Shown here: piece after piece, positions 1-6,245 of the stretch
How the letters are laid out: each line of letters opens with the position of its first letter
How positions within the stretch are numbered: position 1 is the first letter of the stretch
DNA from: an uncultured Odoribacter sp.
Lineage (GTDB): Bacteria; Bacteroidota; Bacteroidia; Bacteroidales; Marinifilaceae
Length of the DNA: 7,303 bases
Reading direction: 5' to 3'
NCBI GenBank assembly: GCA_900548135.1
Contig: URJC01000122.1
Span: 1 to 7,303, forward strand
Translations under genes and position numbers: made by a program
The notes under the pieces: generated by a model
Told to the model about the DNA's origin: nothing
The model's database searches: none
The model's input: only the letters and a program-made list of their open reading frames with translations

Positions 1-1169
1 TGCAAATTGATATTCAGATGATAATCTCCATTCCAGGGAGTTTTAACAGTTCTCGCCCACAAACCTTGCAAATTCAATGGCAACGTATTTTCACGGGTTC
101 CACTAATCATCAGATAACGGCCATATTGGAAATACAATGCGACCAAAGCAGGATCTTCCTGTTCTTTAAAACGTACCAATCGCCGGTCTGTCGGAATCGT
201 ATCCGGCATTTGTCCCAAATCCAGTTCTACACGTCCGAATTTCTCCTGCCATTTTGTGACATGACCTTCCACCAAACGCTTATAATCCAATTCGGTTACC
301 TTATCCAGCAAATCCGCAACTTTGTCCTCAAAACCCTTATTCCATAAACTTGTACCTGCCGATACAAAAATATATGCCGTCGTAGCCCCTTTTACATGTA
401 CTTCTGCCGAATCTGCCACCAAATCACCTTCTTCCGCCAGTACCTTCATCATAGCCCGATACCGGTTACCTTTCCCATCCGTACCATTATTCAGCTGTCC
501 TTCCATAAATACCACATCATCATTAGCATAACAGGTAAAATTTTCCGGACGGTCAATGGCTACATCAAAATCCAGCTTTTTCTTTTTATCTGCTGTCAAT
601 CGAATAACTACGACATCTTCCGAGTGGGAAACAAAATACTCTCTCCGATATTTTACGCCCCCTTTTTCAAAACTTGTCCATGCCATTGCCCTATCCAAAG
701 AAAGCCCCCGTTCATATCCGTTATATTCTTCCGAAGCACTGTCCCGGAAAGAGTAACGCAAATGCAAATTCCCCAACAACTGAAAAGAACCATAAGGAGC
801 GTCAGATCCGTTTCCATAATTGGAACCACGACCTCCGCAAGCAAAATATTTGTACATCAATTGCTGAGCCTGATCATTCTTTCCTTCCAGTAACATTTTC
901 CGGATTTCTGGCAGATGCTTCAAAGCCTCTGGATTACGGGTGTCGTCAAATGTCCCAGACCACATCGTAATATCGTTCAGTATAATATTCTCTTTAAACA
1001 CTCCACCATCGGGCATTGCTCCTAAACGTCCGTTTCCTAAAGGTAAAGTTTCCTCCCACATCCGGGCAGGACCGGTATACCACAATTTCAATTCTTGCTT
1101 TTCCTGACACGAAAAAATGCACAAACTCAAACAAAAGCACAAACATCCATATAGAACATTCACATTCAT
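1..1169 (-). CDS. GH95-family alpha-L-fucosidase, lipoprotein, N-terminal part (cut by left edge)
   Basis: The frame is open from the ATG at 1169 to the window edge, giving 389 complete codons. Full GH95 enzymes are usually near 780-830 residues, so about half is visible. Residues 1-20 form a hydrophobic signal ending in lipobox IFSC, with Cys21 as the predicted lipidated residue; the enzyme is therefore probably exported and membrane-anchored. Residues 28-71 carry the GH95 N-terminal pattern: LWYTGPA, then PLGNGRLGAM (43-52), then LNDITMWSG (64-72). Near the cut come YFQYGRYLMISGTRE (346-360), LNLQGLW (365-371) and YHLNINL (383-389). The two Asn (386, 388) match the pair that activates the catalytic water in characterised GH95 inverting fucosidases. 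The general-acid Glu lies beyond the window. Expected role: removal of terminal alpha-L-fucose from host or plant glycans. No SusC/SusD genes are visible, so membership of a utilisation locus cannot be judged. Family assignment is confident; exact linkage specificity is not known. Confidence 0.93.
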   Translation of the reverse strand, partial: MNVNVLYGCLCFCLSLCIFSCQEKQELKLWYTGPARMWEETLPLGNGRLGAMPDGGVFKENIILNDITMWSGTFDDTRNPEALKHLPEIRKMLLEGKNDQAQQLMYKYFACGGRGSNYGNGSDAPYGSFQLLGNLHLRYSFRDSASEEYNGYERGLSLDRAMAWTSFEKGGVKYRREYFVSHSEDVVVIRLTADKKKKLDFDVAIDRPENFTCYANDDVVFMEGQLNNGTDGKGNRYRAMMKVLAEEGDLVADSAEVHVKGATTAYIFVSAGTSLWNKGFEDKVADLLDKVTELDYKRLVEGHVTKWQEKFGRVELDLGQMPDTIPTDRRLVRFKEQEDPALVALYFQYGRYLMISGTRENTLPLNLQGLWARTVKTPWNGDYHLNINL

Positions 1170-1189
1170 AACATCTTATTTTAGTTCGT

Positions 1190-1197
1190 CAAAGATA
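1190..1197 (-). promoter_or_regulatory. -7 promoter box for the GH95 gene
   Basis: On the minus strand the octamer reads TATCTTTG, a perfect match to the Bacteroidota -7 consensus TAnnTTTG. Transcription would start near 1184, leaving a leader of only about 15 nt before the ATG at 1169. I see no TTTG -33 element at the usual distance, so the call rests on the -7 box and its position. Confidence 0.5.
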
Positions 1198-1497
1198 GAA
1201 AAACTTGCATAAATTGCTGTCTGCGTAACAAAAAAAAGCAGAAAGTAAAGCATAATATCTCCATATAAATCTCTATTTTTTACAAAAAAAGTCATTTATC
1301 GGCAGTTCATTCTTTCTGCCCTTACATTTTCATTCGTCAGTTCGCTTTATCCGCATCCGTCAAGCCCTAAAATAAGTGACAATAAAACAAATTGATACTT
1401 CATAACTATGGTGATGATTTCAAAATTCTCCCTGTGTTTTTGCAACATTCCCAGGATATCATACCGTAAAGTAGAAACAAAGGGAAGAGAAAGTATG

Positions 1498-1505
1498 TAC
1501 TTTTG
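1498..1505 (+). promoter_or_regulatory. -7 promoter box for the FadL-like gene
   Basis: TACTTTTG matches TAnnTTTG exactly and lies 67 nt before the ATG at 1573. It predicts a start of transcription near 1511 and a leader of about 60 nt. There is no clear TTTG -33 box about 19-21 nt upstream. The box falls inside the in-frame upstream extension of the open frame, which argues that the extension is untranslated. Confidence 0.5.
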
Positions 1506-1572
1506 CCGCTCTAAAATTTTAGGATTGTTTATAGAAATTAACAAGCAACATTGTGAATATAAAAAAACATTT

Positions 1573-2868
1573 ATGAAGAAACTTTTCTTATTGTCGCTGG
1601 CTATTCTTTTTGTTGTGCCAGTATTTGCTGAAGGATATCAGGTAAATGTCCTGAGTGCCAAACAAACCGGGATGGGACATGTGGGCACAGGTATGAAATT
1701 AGGAGCTGAAAGTATGCATTTCAATCCTGCCGGATTGGTATTTTTAAATAGCCATGTCGATCTTTCTGTAGGTTTTTCCGGGATCTTCTCACATGCCAAA
1801 TATAAAAATGAAGACTATACGGCAAAAACAGATAATCCTGCAGGCACTCCGGTATATGCCTATGCCGGTTACAAAATATACGATAACTTAGCAGCAGGAA
1901 TATCTTTAACAACTCCTTACGGCAACTCTTTGAAATGGCCACATAACTGGAAAGGTGCCCATTTAATTCAGGATATCTCATTAAAATCATATGTCATCCA
2001 ACCGACTATTTCCTATAAAATAACAAACGGACTGAGTATAGGAGCTGGTCTCCAGATAGCCATGGGAAATGTAAAACTTTCCCGGGCCCTATTACCCGTA
2101 GGTTCCCTGATTCCCCTTTTAGGGGAAGATTACGCTGACGTCGTACCTGTCTCAGCCACTCTGGACGGCAAATCAAAAGTAAAATTAGGATACAATATCG
2201 GAGTGATGTATGACGTATGTGACAAAGTTACCCTGGGACTTTCTTATCGTTCCCGGGTACGGATGAAAGTAAAAGAAGGAACTGCATCCCTCGATTATGC
2301 CAGCGAAAGAATCAAAACCATGCTCGAAGCCACCGGCCAAATTCCTCCTTTGGATAAAGGGACATTTCATGCTCAATTACCGTTACCTTCCAATACCACC
2401 CTGGGAGTAAGCTACCGCCCGACAAACCGTTGGGAAATAGCGCTCGACCTGCAATATGTCGGCTGGAGTGCGTATGACTCACTAAATGTCGTATTCAACG
2501 AAAAAGTATTGAAAATTGAAGATATCAAAGCGGAAAAAAACTACAAAAATACCATGACCTACAGAATTGGTGCCAAATACGTCGCCACAGAACGTCTGGA
2601 CGTTCGTATGGGAATCTACTACGACCAAAGTCCTATCCGCAAACACAACTATAATCCGGAAACACCGGGAATGGGAAAACTGGGATTTTCTACAGGTCTG
2701 TCATTTGAGCCCTATCAAAACCTGCAAATTGACTGTGCATTTCTATACATACAAGGAATCGGAAGAGATGGCTCATACCCTGACAAATACAGTCCCGACG
2801 GCATTTTCTCAGGACACTACAATTCATATGCCTTCTCGGCTTCGTTAGGGATTGCTTACCATTTCTAA
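1573..2868 (+). CDS. FadL/OmpP1/TodX-family outer-membrane transport protein
   Basis: The 431-residue product is a predicted 14-strand outer-membrane beta-barrel of the FadL family, which moves hydrophobic substrates such as long-chain fatty acids or aromatics across the outer membrane. Residues 1-19 are a Sec signal peptide (MKKLFLLSLAILFVVPVFA) with cleavage before EGY. The mature start resembles the FadL N-terminal hatch: GYQVNVLSAKQTGMG, followed by the conserved NPAG motif (51-54). PYGNSLKWPHNWKG, then LIQDISLKSYVIQPTISYKI, are typical family segments. Many alternating-residue strands follow, and the chain ends in Phe (IAYHF), the usual C-terminal signal of outer-membrane barrels. The frame stays open upstream to 1408, but the ATG at 1573 is chosen because it begins a proper signal peptide, follows an A-rich leader and lies downstream of a -7 box. 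It is transcribed alone and ends in a hairpin shared with the convergent S4 gene. The substrate cannot be read from sequence. Confidence 0.92.
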   Translation: MKKLFLLSLAILFVVPVFAEGYQVNVLSAKQTGMGHVGTGMKLGAESMHFNPAGLVFLNSHVDLSVGFSGIFSHAKYKNEDYTAKTDNPAGTPVYAYAGYKIYDNLAAGISLTTPYGNSLKWPHNWKGAHLIQDISLKSYVIQPTISYKITNGLSIGAGLQIAMGNVKLSRALLPVGSLIPLLGEDYADVVPVSATLDGKSKVKLGYNIGVMYDVCDKVTLGLSYRSRVRMKVKEGTASLDYASERIKTMLEATGQIPPLDKGTFHAQLPLPSNTTLGVSYRPTNRWEIALDLQYVGWSAYDSLNVVFNEKVLKIEDIKAEKNYKNTMTYRIGAKYVATERLDVRMGIYYDQSPIRKHNYNPETPGMGKLGFSTGLSFEPYQNLQIDCAFLYIQGIGRDGSYPDKYSPDGIFSGHYNSYAFSASLGIAYHF

Positions 2869-2882
2869 GCCCTAACCATGCA

Positions 2883-2921
2883 AAAGTTCAGCTATCCGGT
2901 TAAACCGGATAGCTGAACTTT
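2883..2921. terminator. Bidirectional terminator hairpin between convergent genes
   Basis: The arms at 2883-2901 and 2903-2921 are perfect reverse complements, 19 bp with one central base. In practice this gives about a 17-bp stem with a TTAAA loop. It starts 14 nt after the FadL-like stop and lies 17 nt beyond the S4 gene stop read leftward. On the minus strand the stem closes with CTTTTG. On the plus strand the short CTTT is followed by CAGATC, so the U-tract is weak in that direction. Its place between two converging genes supports termination from both sides. Confidence 0.82.
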
Positions 2922-2938
2922 CAGATCTTAAAGCAATA

Positions 2939-3163
2939 TTATATCACATAAATTGTTTCATCCATCACCCGAATCTCCTCCCCTTTACGGATCTTAGCAC
3001 GCTTGCGAAGTTCTGTTTCCCCGTTACGCACCACCTCTCCCTCCTCGACCAATGCCTTCGCCATTGCACCACTTTCAGCAATCTGCGTCACTTTCAGCAA
3101 CTTAATCAACTCAATATACTCTTCTGTTAATTCAAATTGAATCATAATACTTTTATAAATCAT
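2939..3163 (-). CDS. Small S4-domain RNA-binding protein (YbcJ/S4_2-like)
   Basis: A 74-residue protein made almost wholly of one S4 RNA-binding fold. IELIKLLKVTQIAESGAMAKALVEEGEV spans residues 17-44, and RNGETELRKRAKIRKGEEIRV (46-66) gives the basic loop and strand typical of S4 proteins. Stand-alone S4 proteins of this size bind structured RNA, in some cases linked to ribosomes, but the target here is unknown. The ATG at 3163 follows directly after the TGA of the oxidoreductase gene, with no gap. A purine run GGGAGGG lies about 5 nt before it, which favours translational coupling. A second in-frame ATG at 3145 would give 68 residues, closer to the length of the bare domain (MIQFELTEEY), and cannot be excluded. 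It is the last gene of the three-gene unit and ends before the shared terminator. Confidence 0.85.
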   Translation of the reverse strand: MIYKSIMIQFELTEEYIELIKLLKVTQIAESGAMAKALVEEGEVVRNGETELRKRAKIRKGEEIRVMDETIYVI

Positions 3164-4411
3164 TCATTCCCTCCCAGAAATATACGGATCCCTAACTACA
3201 GTTTTTTTTCTTTGTTTCTCTATCTCAAAAGCTATCCGGTGACTTTCTAGTGATGAATCAATATTGGTAAGCAATGCATCCCCCTGCCGGGTCTTCACAG
3301 CATGTATAAAATCCCGTACAATCCCCTGATCAGCTCCTCCATGAAAATTACATTCCCCATAAAAGTCCGAAAAATCATACATTTCATCTTCCCTGTCCGC
3401 ATGAAAGTGACGTACAGTCAATATTCTTTCATCACCAAACACCTCTCCCTGGCTAAACATAAAATGAGTACGCCGTCCCGAATCCTTCGTAAAAGCATCC
3501 ATCGAAAAATTAACCGTTATACCATCTTCCAACAACATAGAAACCACCTGATGATCAACCACATCATTATCACAATGATATACACAACGTCCATAAGGTC
3601 CTGTCTTTAATTCCTGCAAAATCACAGTCTCCGGATCAGCTCCTTCCGGAATGTCAAAATGCCGTAACCAACGCTTCCGACGATAATACAATTCCAAAGC
3701 TGAATAAGGACATTCCTGTTCTACAACACAACCATCAGTGCAACGCAAACTACTCCCCAAAGGGGCATGTTCGGCCCGGAACCACTTCAGGGAACCGTAA
3801 GAACTCACTGCCAGGCACTTTTTTCCCGTCAACCATACCAATAAGTCTAAATCATGACAGGCCTTGGACAAAATCATGGGATTGGTTTCACCCTCTTTAC
3901 GCCACAACCCGCGGACAAAAGCATGCGTCATCCGTTCTATCCCTACCGCTTCAACATGATTCACACTGATCAATTCACCTAAACTCTGATAAGCAACGAC
4001 TTCCCGGAATTTTTTAAAATAAGGATGATAACGCAATACATGGCAAACCCCTACCACCCGCTGCAACTCATGCGCCCGCGACACAATAGCCATACATTCT
4101 TCCAAGGTCTGGGCTATCGGTTTCTCCAATAAAACATCATAACCACGTTCCAGAGCCAACATCGCAGGCTCATAATGTATATGATCCGGAGTACATATAA
4201 AAACGGCATCTGCCATTTTTTCCTGCCGCAAAAATTCTTCCCACGACTCAAAACAATTCCGCTCCTCCACCCCGCATTTTACTGCCAACTGTGTCCGGCG
4301 TATCCGATTAGGTTCCACTACTGCCACTACACGCATTTCCTGCGGATGCAACTCTGCATAAGCATTCATCCGGTTACCTGCGCCAATTGCAACTACTGTT
4401 ACCTTTCCCAT
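3164..4411 (-). CDS. Gfo/Idh/MocA-family NAD(P)-dependent oxidoreductase
   Basis: A 415-residue predicted cytoplasmic dehydrogenase; the family oxidises or reduces sugars, sugar acids and cyclitols using NAD(P). The N-terminal Rossmann fold begins VTVVAIGAGNR (4-14, glycines at 10 and 12) and ends its first beta-alpha-beta unit in the acidic VVEPNR (31-36). FICTPDHIHYEPA (71-83) and the signature LLEKPIA (94-100, with Lys97 of the EKP motif) follow. KACHDLDLLVWL (183-194) carries the His and Asp usually found at the active site. A C-terminal alpha/beta domain runs to the end. Five cysteines occur as C224-x3-C228-x5-C234 and C276-x3-C280, a pattern I associate with a subset of this family and which could bind metal. 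The substrate is unknown. It follows the SRPBCC gene by 12 nt and abuts the S4 gene, so all three are probably co-transcribed. No signal peptide or Tat motif is visible. Confidence 0.92.
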   Translation of the reverse strand: MGKVTVVAIGAGNRMNAYAELHPQEMRVVAVVEPNRIRRTQLAVKCGVEERNCFESWEEFLRQEKMADAVFICTPDHIHYEPAMLALERGYDVLLEKPIAQTLEECMAIVSRAHELQRVVGVCHVLRYHPYFKKFREVVAYQSLGELISVNHVEAVGIERMTHAFVRGLWRKEGETNPMILSKACHDLDLLVWLTGKKCLAVSSYGSLKWFRAEHAPLGSSLRCTDGCVVEQECPYSALELYYRRKRWLRHFDIPEGADPETVILQELKTGPYGRCVYHCDNDVVDHQVVSMLLEDGITVNFSMDAFTKDSGRRTHFMFSQGEVFGDERILTVRHFHADREDEMYDFSDFYGECNFHGGADQGIVRDFIHAVKTRQGDALLTNIDSSLESHRIAFEIEKQRKKTVVRDPYISGRE

Positions 4412-4423
4412 AACTAAACAATA

Positions 4424-4804
4424 TTAATACATTTCCAGCATCAATTTTATAGAGCCTAGGTAATAATCTTGCCAGCCTTCTGTTATCTCCTCATATACCT
4501 CCTCAGGTATATGAGTATGTGTCAATTCCACAACTGTCCTGTCCTTCTCTTTCTTCAACGAAATCCGGACTACAGACTGTTCGGCCCGCTCTCCGAAAAA
4601 CCATTCCTGCACCAAAAGACGATCAGGCACAACTTCCAGGTTGACTCCGGTGATATCTCCCTCCCACAAAGAAAATACATACCCTGCTTCTGCCTTCATG
4701 TCAGCCGGATAGCCACTCCATAATCCGATTTGGAAAGGATTGGTTAAAGCAGCAAACACCTCCTCAGGCTCAGCAATTATTTCCAGTCTATATTGAAAAT
4801 CCAT
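4424..4804 (-). CDS. SRPBCC/START-like (AHSA1-type) domain protein
   Basis: A 126-residue protein with the helix-grip fold of the SRPBCC superfamily, whose members bind hydrophobic ligands or act as co-factors of chaperones (AHSA1 type). Visible features are the first strand FQYRLEIIAEPEEVFAALTN (3-22), the GLWSGYPA turn, a central sheet with FSLWEGDITGVNLEVVP and VVQEW-like strands, VVELTHTHIP near 90-100, and the closing helix beginning EGWQDYYLGSIK. That C-terminal helix is typical of AHSA1-like proteins. The open frame extends to an ATG at 4840, but the start at 4804 is preferred: the upstream twelve codons overlap a perfect -7 box, and the domain begins at the 4804 Met. It is first in a unit with the oxidoreductase and S4 genes. 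Its ligand and partner are not evident. Confidence 0.86.
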   Translation of the reverse strand: MDFQYRLEIIAEPEEVFAALTNPFQIGLWSGYPADMKAEAGYVFSLWEGDITGVNLEVVPDRLLVQEWFFGERAEQSVVRISLKKEKDRTVVELTHTHIPEEVYEEITEGWQDYYLGSIKLMLEMY

Positions 4805-4823
4805 AATTAAAATTGTTATTCCA

Positions 4824-4831
4824 CAAAGATA
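4824..4831 (-). promoter_or_regulatory. -7 promoter box for the SRPBCC-oxidoreductase-S4 unit
   Basis: The minus strand reads TATCTTTG, matching TAnnTTTG. It predicts transcription from about 4818, some 14 nt before the ATG at 4804. No consensus -33 box is seen. A TTTG at 4838-4841 is only 6 nt upstream and too close to serve as one. Confidence 0.5.
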
Positions 4832-4885
4832 AACTTTCAAAGCTTAAATTTCACGTCCTGCCACAGAAAAAACCCCAATTCTCGC

Positions 4886-6115
4886 CTACCTGCCCCTCAA
4901 AAAATCCAGTTCCCGGTCCAACAGTCCGGTGTAGGGATATTGCAATTCTTCAAACAAATCCTTCACAGCCTCGGTTATTTCAATTTTCTGATAAAAAGAA
5001 CCATGTACATAATTCAAATATTTCAGTACCCGGAAAGCATTAAAATGGTCAAAAAAGCGCCTCAAAAATTGCGTAGGGGAAGCACTATTGGCATTTGCTT
5101 CTCCAATCAGCCCCGCACCATCGATTTCCATCAGAAATTGCTGTATTCCAGGTGCCTGGATCGCAAAATAATTTTGTATACAAGGAGTTTCCACCTTATA
5201 TAAATTAAATATTCCTTTAAAAAAATATTTCAAATCCCGGAAAGCTCCCCAATGATACACCGGGAAATTCCCCCCGTTCTCCACAATCTGACGCACAGCC
5301 TGCCCGGTTCCGAAAGGGGTTCGGGCAGAATAACGGGCAGAAGGATACACTCGGGTCGTATTCAGACAAGCATAACGTCCCGTAGAAATCAATTTCTGCA
5401 GAAAATAAAAATCCTCTCCAGCTTGCCTTTTGTTCATACCTCCCTGAGCAACATAATCAGAAGCCCGGACTGCAAAAGCAGAACCGATACAGTGAAACGC
5501 CCGGGGATGCCCGGTATAAGCCAACGCTTCCTGATAATAACGCAAGTACAATTCATATTTCACCATCGCCTCCCATATCTCCCCTTCACAATCTTCCAAA
5601 CGATGGGCATAAGCGATAGAAACCCCGGCAACCGGATTTCGCCGGAAAAAAGCCAATACAGCATCTGTATAATTTTTTTCAACTAAGGTATCAGCATCCA
5701 ACGACAATATGGGCTGTTCTGTTTTTTCCCTATGGTATAAAAACAAAGCAGCAGCATCCATGGCTATTTTTCGGGCCAATCCAACCCCAGCGAACCTGGC
5801 TGGTAAATCATAAGCTTCAATTACTTCTATACACACCTTTGCCTCCGGATGAGGCAAACCTGCATATTGCCGTATCTCTCCGGCCAAGTCACGGTTAGCC
5901 TGTTTAATACATTCGTCACAATTTTCACTATGGTTAACCACCACTATCACTCCCATATGCCCACAACAGCAGGAACAATGACATAAAGAATTCAAGGTAG
6001 CAAAAATATCCCGGTCATTGAAAACGGGAATAATCACAATAACTTCCGGATCATTCGGAAAATCCGGAAAATACATCACCTGATTCCTGTCAAAATATCG
6101 TTCAAAAACCTTCAT
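4886..6115 (-). CDS. Family 2 (GT-A fold) glycosyltransferase
   Basis: A 409-residue protein of the GT2 type, transferring a sugar from a nucleotide-sugar donor to an unidentified acceptor. From the ATG at 6115, EVIVIIPVFND (24-34) is the first strand and nucleotide-binding start. VIVVVNHSE (56-64) is the second strand. GVGLARKIAMD (110-120) is the donor-side helix common in GT2. LSLDADT (137-143) contains the DxD metal site, Asp140 and Asp142. AGEDFYFLQKL (232-242) supplies the Glu-Asp catalytic-base motif. No clear transmembrane helix is seen, so it is probably cytoplasmic or peripheral. Cysteines cluster at 45, 47, 49, 50, 51, 66 and 69, between the first and second strand regions, which is unusual. 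An upstream TTG at 6127 is in frame but the ATG is preferred. I see no -7 box directly before it. The gene lies downstream of the intrinsic terminator that ends the ompH-like gene, so its promoter is unlocated. The product made is unknown. Confidence 0.9.
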   Translation of the reverse strand: MKVFERYFDRNQVMYFPDFPNDPEVIVIIPVFNDRDIFATLNSLCHCSCCCGHMGVIVVVNHSENCDECIKQANRDLAGEIRQYAGLPHPEAKVCIEVIEAYDLPARFAGVGLARKIAMDAAALFLYHREKTEQPILSLDADTLVEKNYTDAVLAFFRRNPVAGVSIAYAHRLEDCEGEIWEAMVKYELYLRYYQEALAYTGHPRAFHCIGSAFAVRASDYVAQGGMNKRQAGEDFYFLQKLISTGRYACLNTTRVYPSARYSARTPFGTGQAVRQIVENGGNFPVYHWGAFRDLKYFFKGIFNLYKVETPCIQNYFAIQAPGIQQFLMEIDGAGLIGEANANSASPTQFLRRFFDHFNAFRVLKYLNYVHGSFYQKIEITEAVKDLFEELQYPYTGLLDRELDFLRGR

Positions 6116-6196
6116 ACTGAATGACAATCTTGCTTTAACCCTGAATGAATCCCCTGTCCCCTCCCAATTCCCGAATCCACACCTTTAAATCCAGGT

Positions 6197-6227
6197 AAAT
6201 AAAAAAAGGCTGATTACTCAGCCTTTT
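6197..6227 (-). terminator. Intrinsic terminator of the OmpH-like gene
   Basis: The arms at 6204-6213 and 6218-6227 pair perfectly over 10 bp (AAAAGGCTGA with TCAGCCTTTT) around a 4-nt loop. Read on the minus strand, the stem is followed by a continuous T run (6207-6201) and then ATTT. It starts 19 nt past the stop of the OmpH-like gene. This is a classic rho-independent terminator for leftward transcription, and it separates that gene from the glycosyltransferase. Confidence 0.9.
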
Positions 6228-6245
6228 CCTACCATGCATCGCAAT

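Larger units (their letters stand above)
1170..1572. other. Divergent intergenic region (403 bp)
   Basis: This AT-rich stretch separates the leftward fucosidase gene from the rightward FadL-like gene. It holds a -7 box for each (1190-1197 minus, 1498-1505 plus). A weak 5-bp inverted repeat lies at 1301-1305 and 1316-1320 with a 10-nt loop; it is too short to call a terminator. Two very short minus-strand frames are visible. One, 1347-1403, encodes an 18-residue lipoprotein-signal-like peptide. The other, 1176-1295, would give 39 hydrophobic residues. Neither is supported as a gene. I see no tRNA, known riboswitch or mobile element here. Confidence 0.7.

Noticed and set aside
18..970. Several plus-strand open frames of 66-165 codons and one minus-strand frame at 653-844
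   Set aside because: All lie antisense to or out of frame with the GH95 gene, whose protein motifs are clear. Their translations show no domain logic.
1176..1295. Minus-strand 39-codon frame with a hydrophobic middle (MLYFLLFFVTQTAIYASF)
   Set aside because: The sequence is T-rich, so a hydrophobic frame is expected by chance. It contains the fucosidase -7 box and has no recognisable start signal.
1301..1320. GGCAG/CTGCC hairpin in the intergenic region
   Set aside because: Only 5 bp with a 10-nt loop and no T-tract in the useful direction.
1408..1572. In-frame N-terminal extension of the FadL-like gene by 55 codons
   Set aside because: It would bury the signal peptide, contains the predicted -7 box, and has an atypical composition. 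The ATG at 1573 begins a textbook signal peptide.
4805..4840. Upstream ATG at 4840 for the SRPBCC gene
   Set aside because: The extra codons overlap the perfect TATCTTTG box and lie upstream of the predicted transcript start; the domain begins at the 4804 Met.
3302..5686. Plus-strand open frames opposite the oxidoreductase, SRPBCC and glycosyltransferase genes
   Set aside because: They are mirror frames of well-supported minus-strand genes, with low-complexity translations and no motifs.
6116..6127. TTG start four codons upstream of the glycosyltransferase ATG
   Set aside because: An ATG is available at 6115 and the four codons add no domain sequence.
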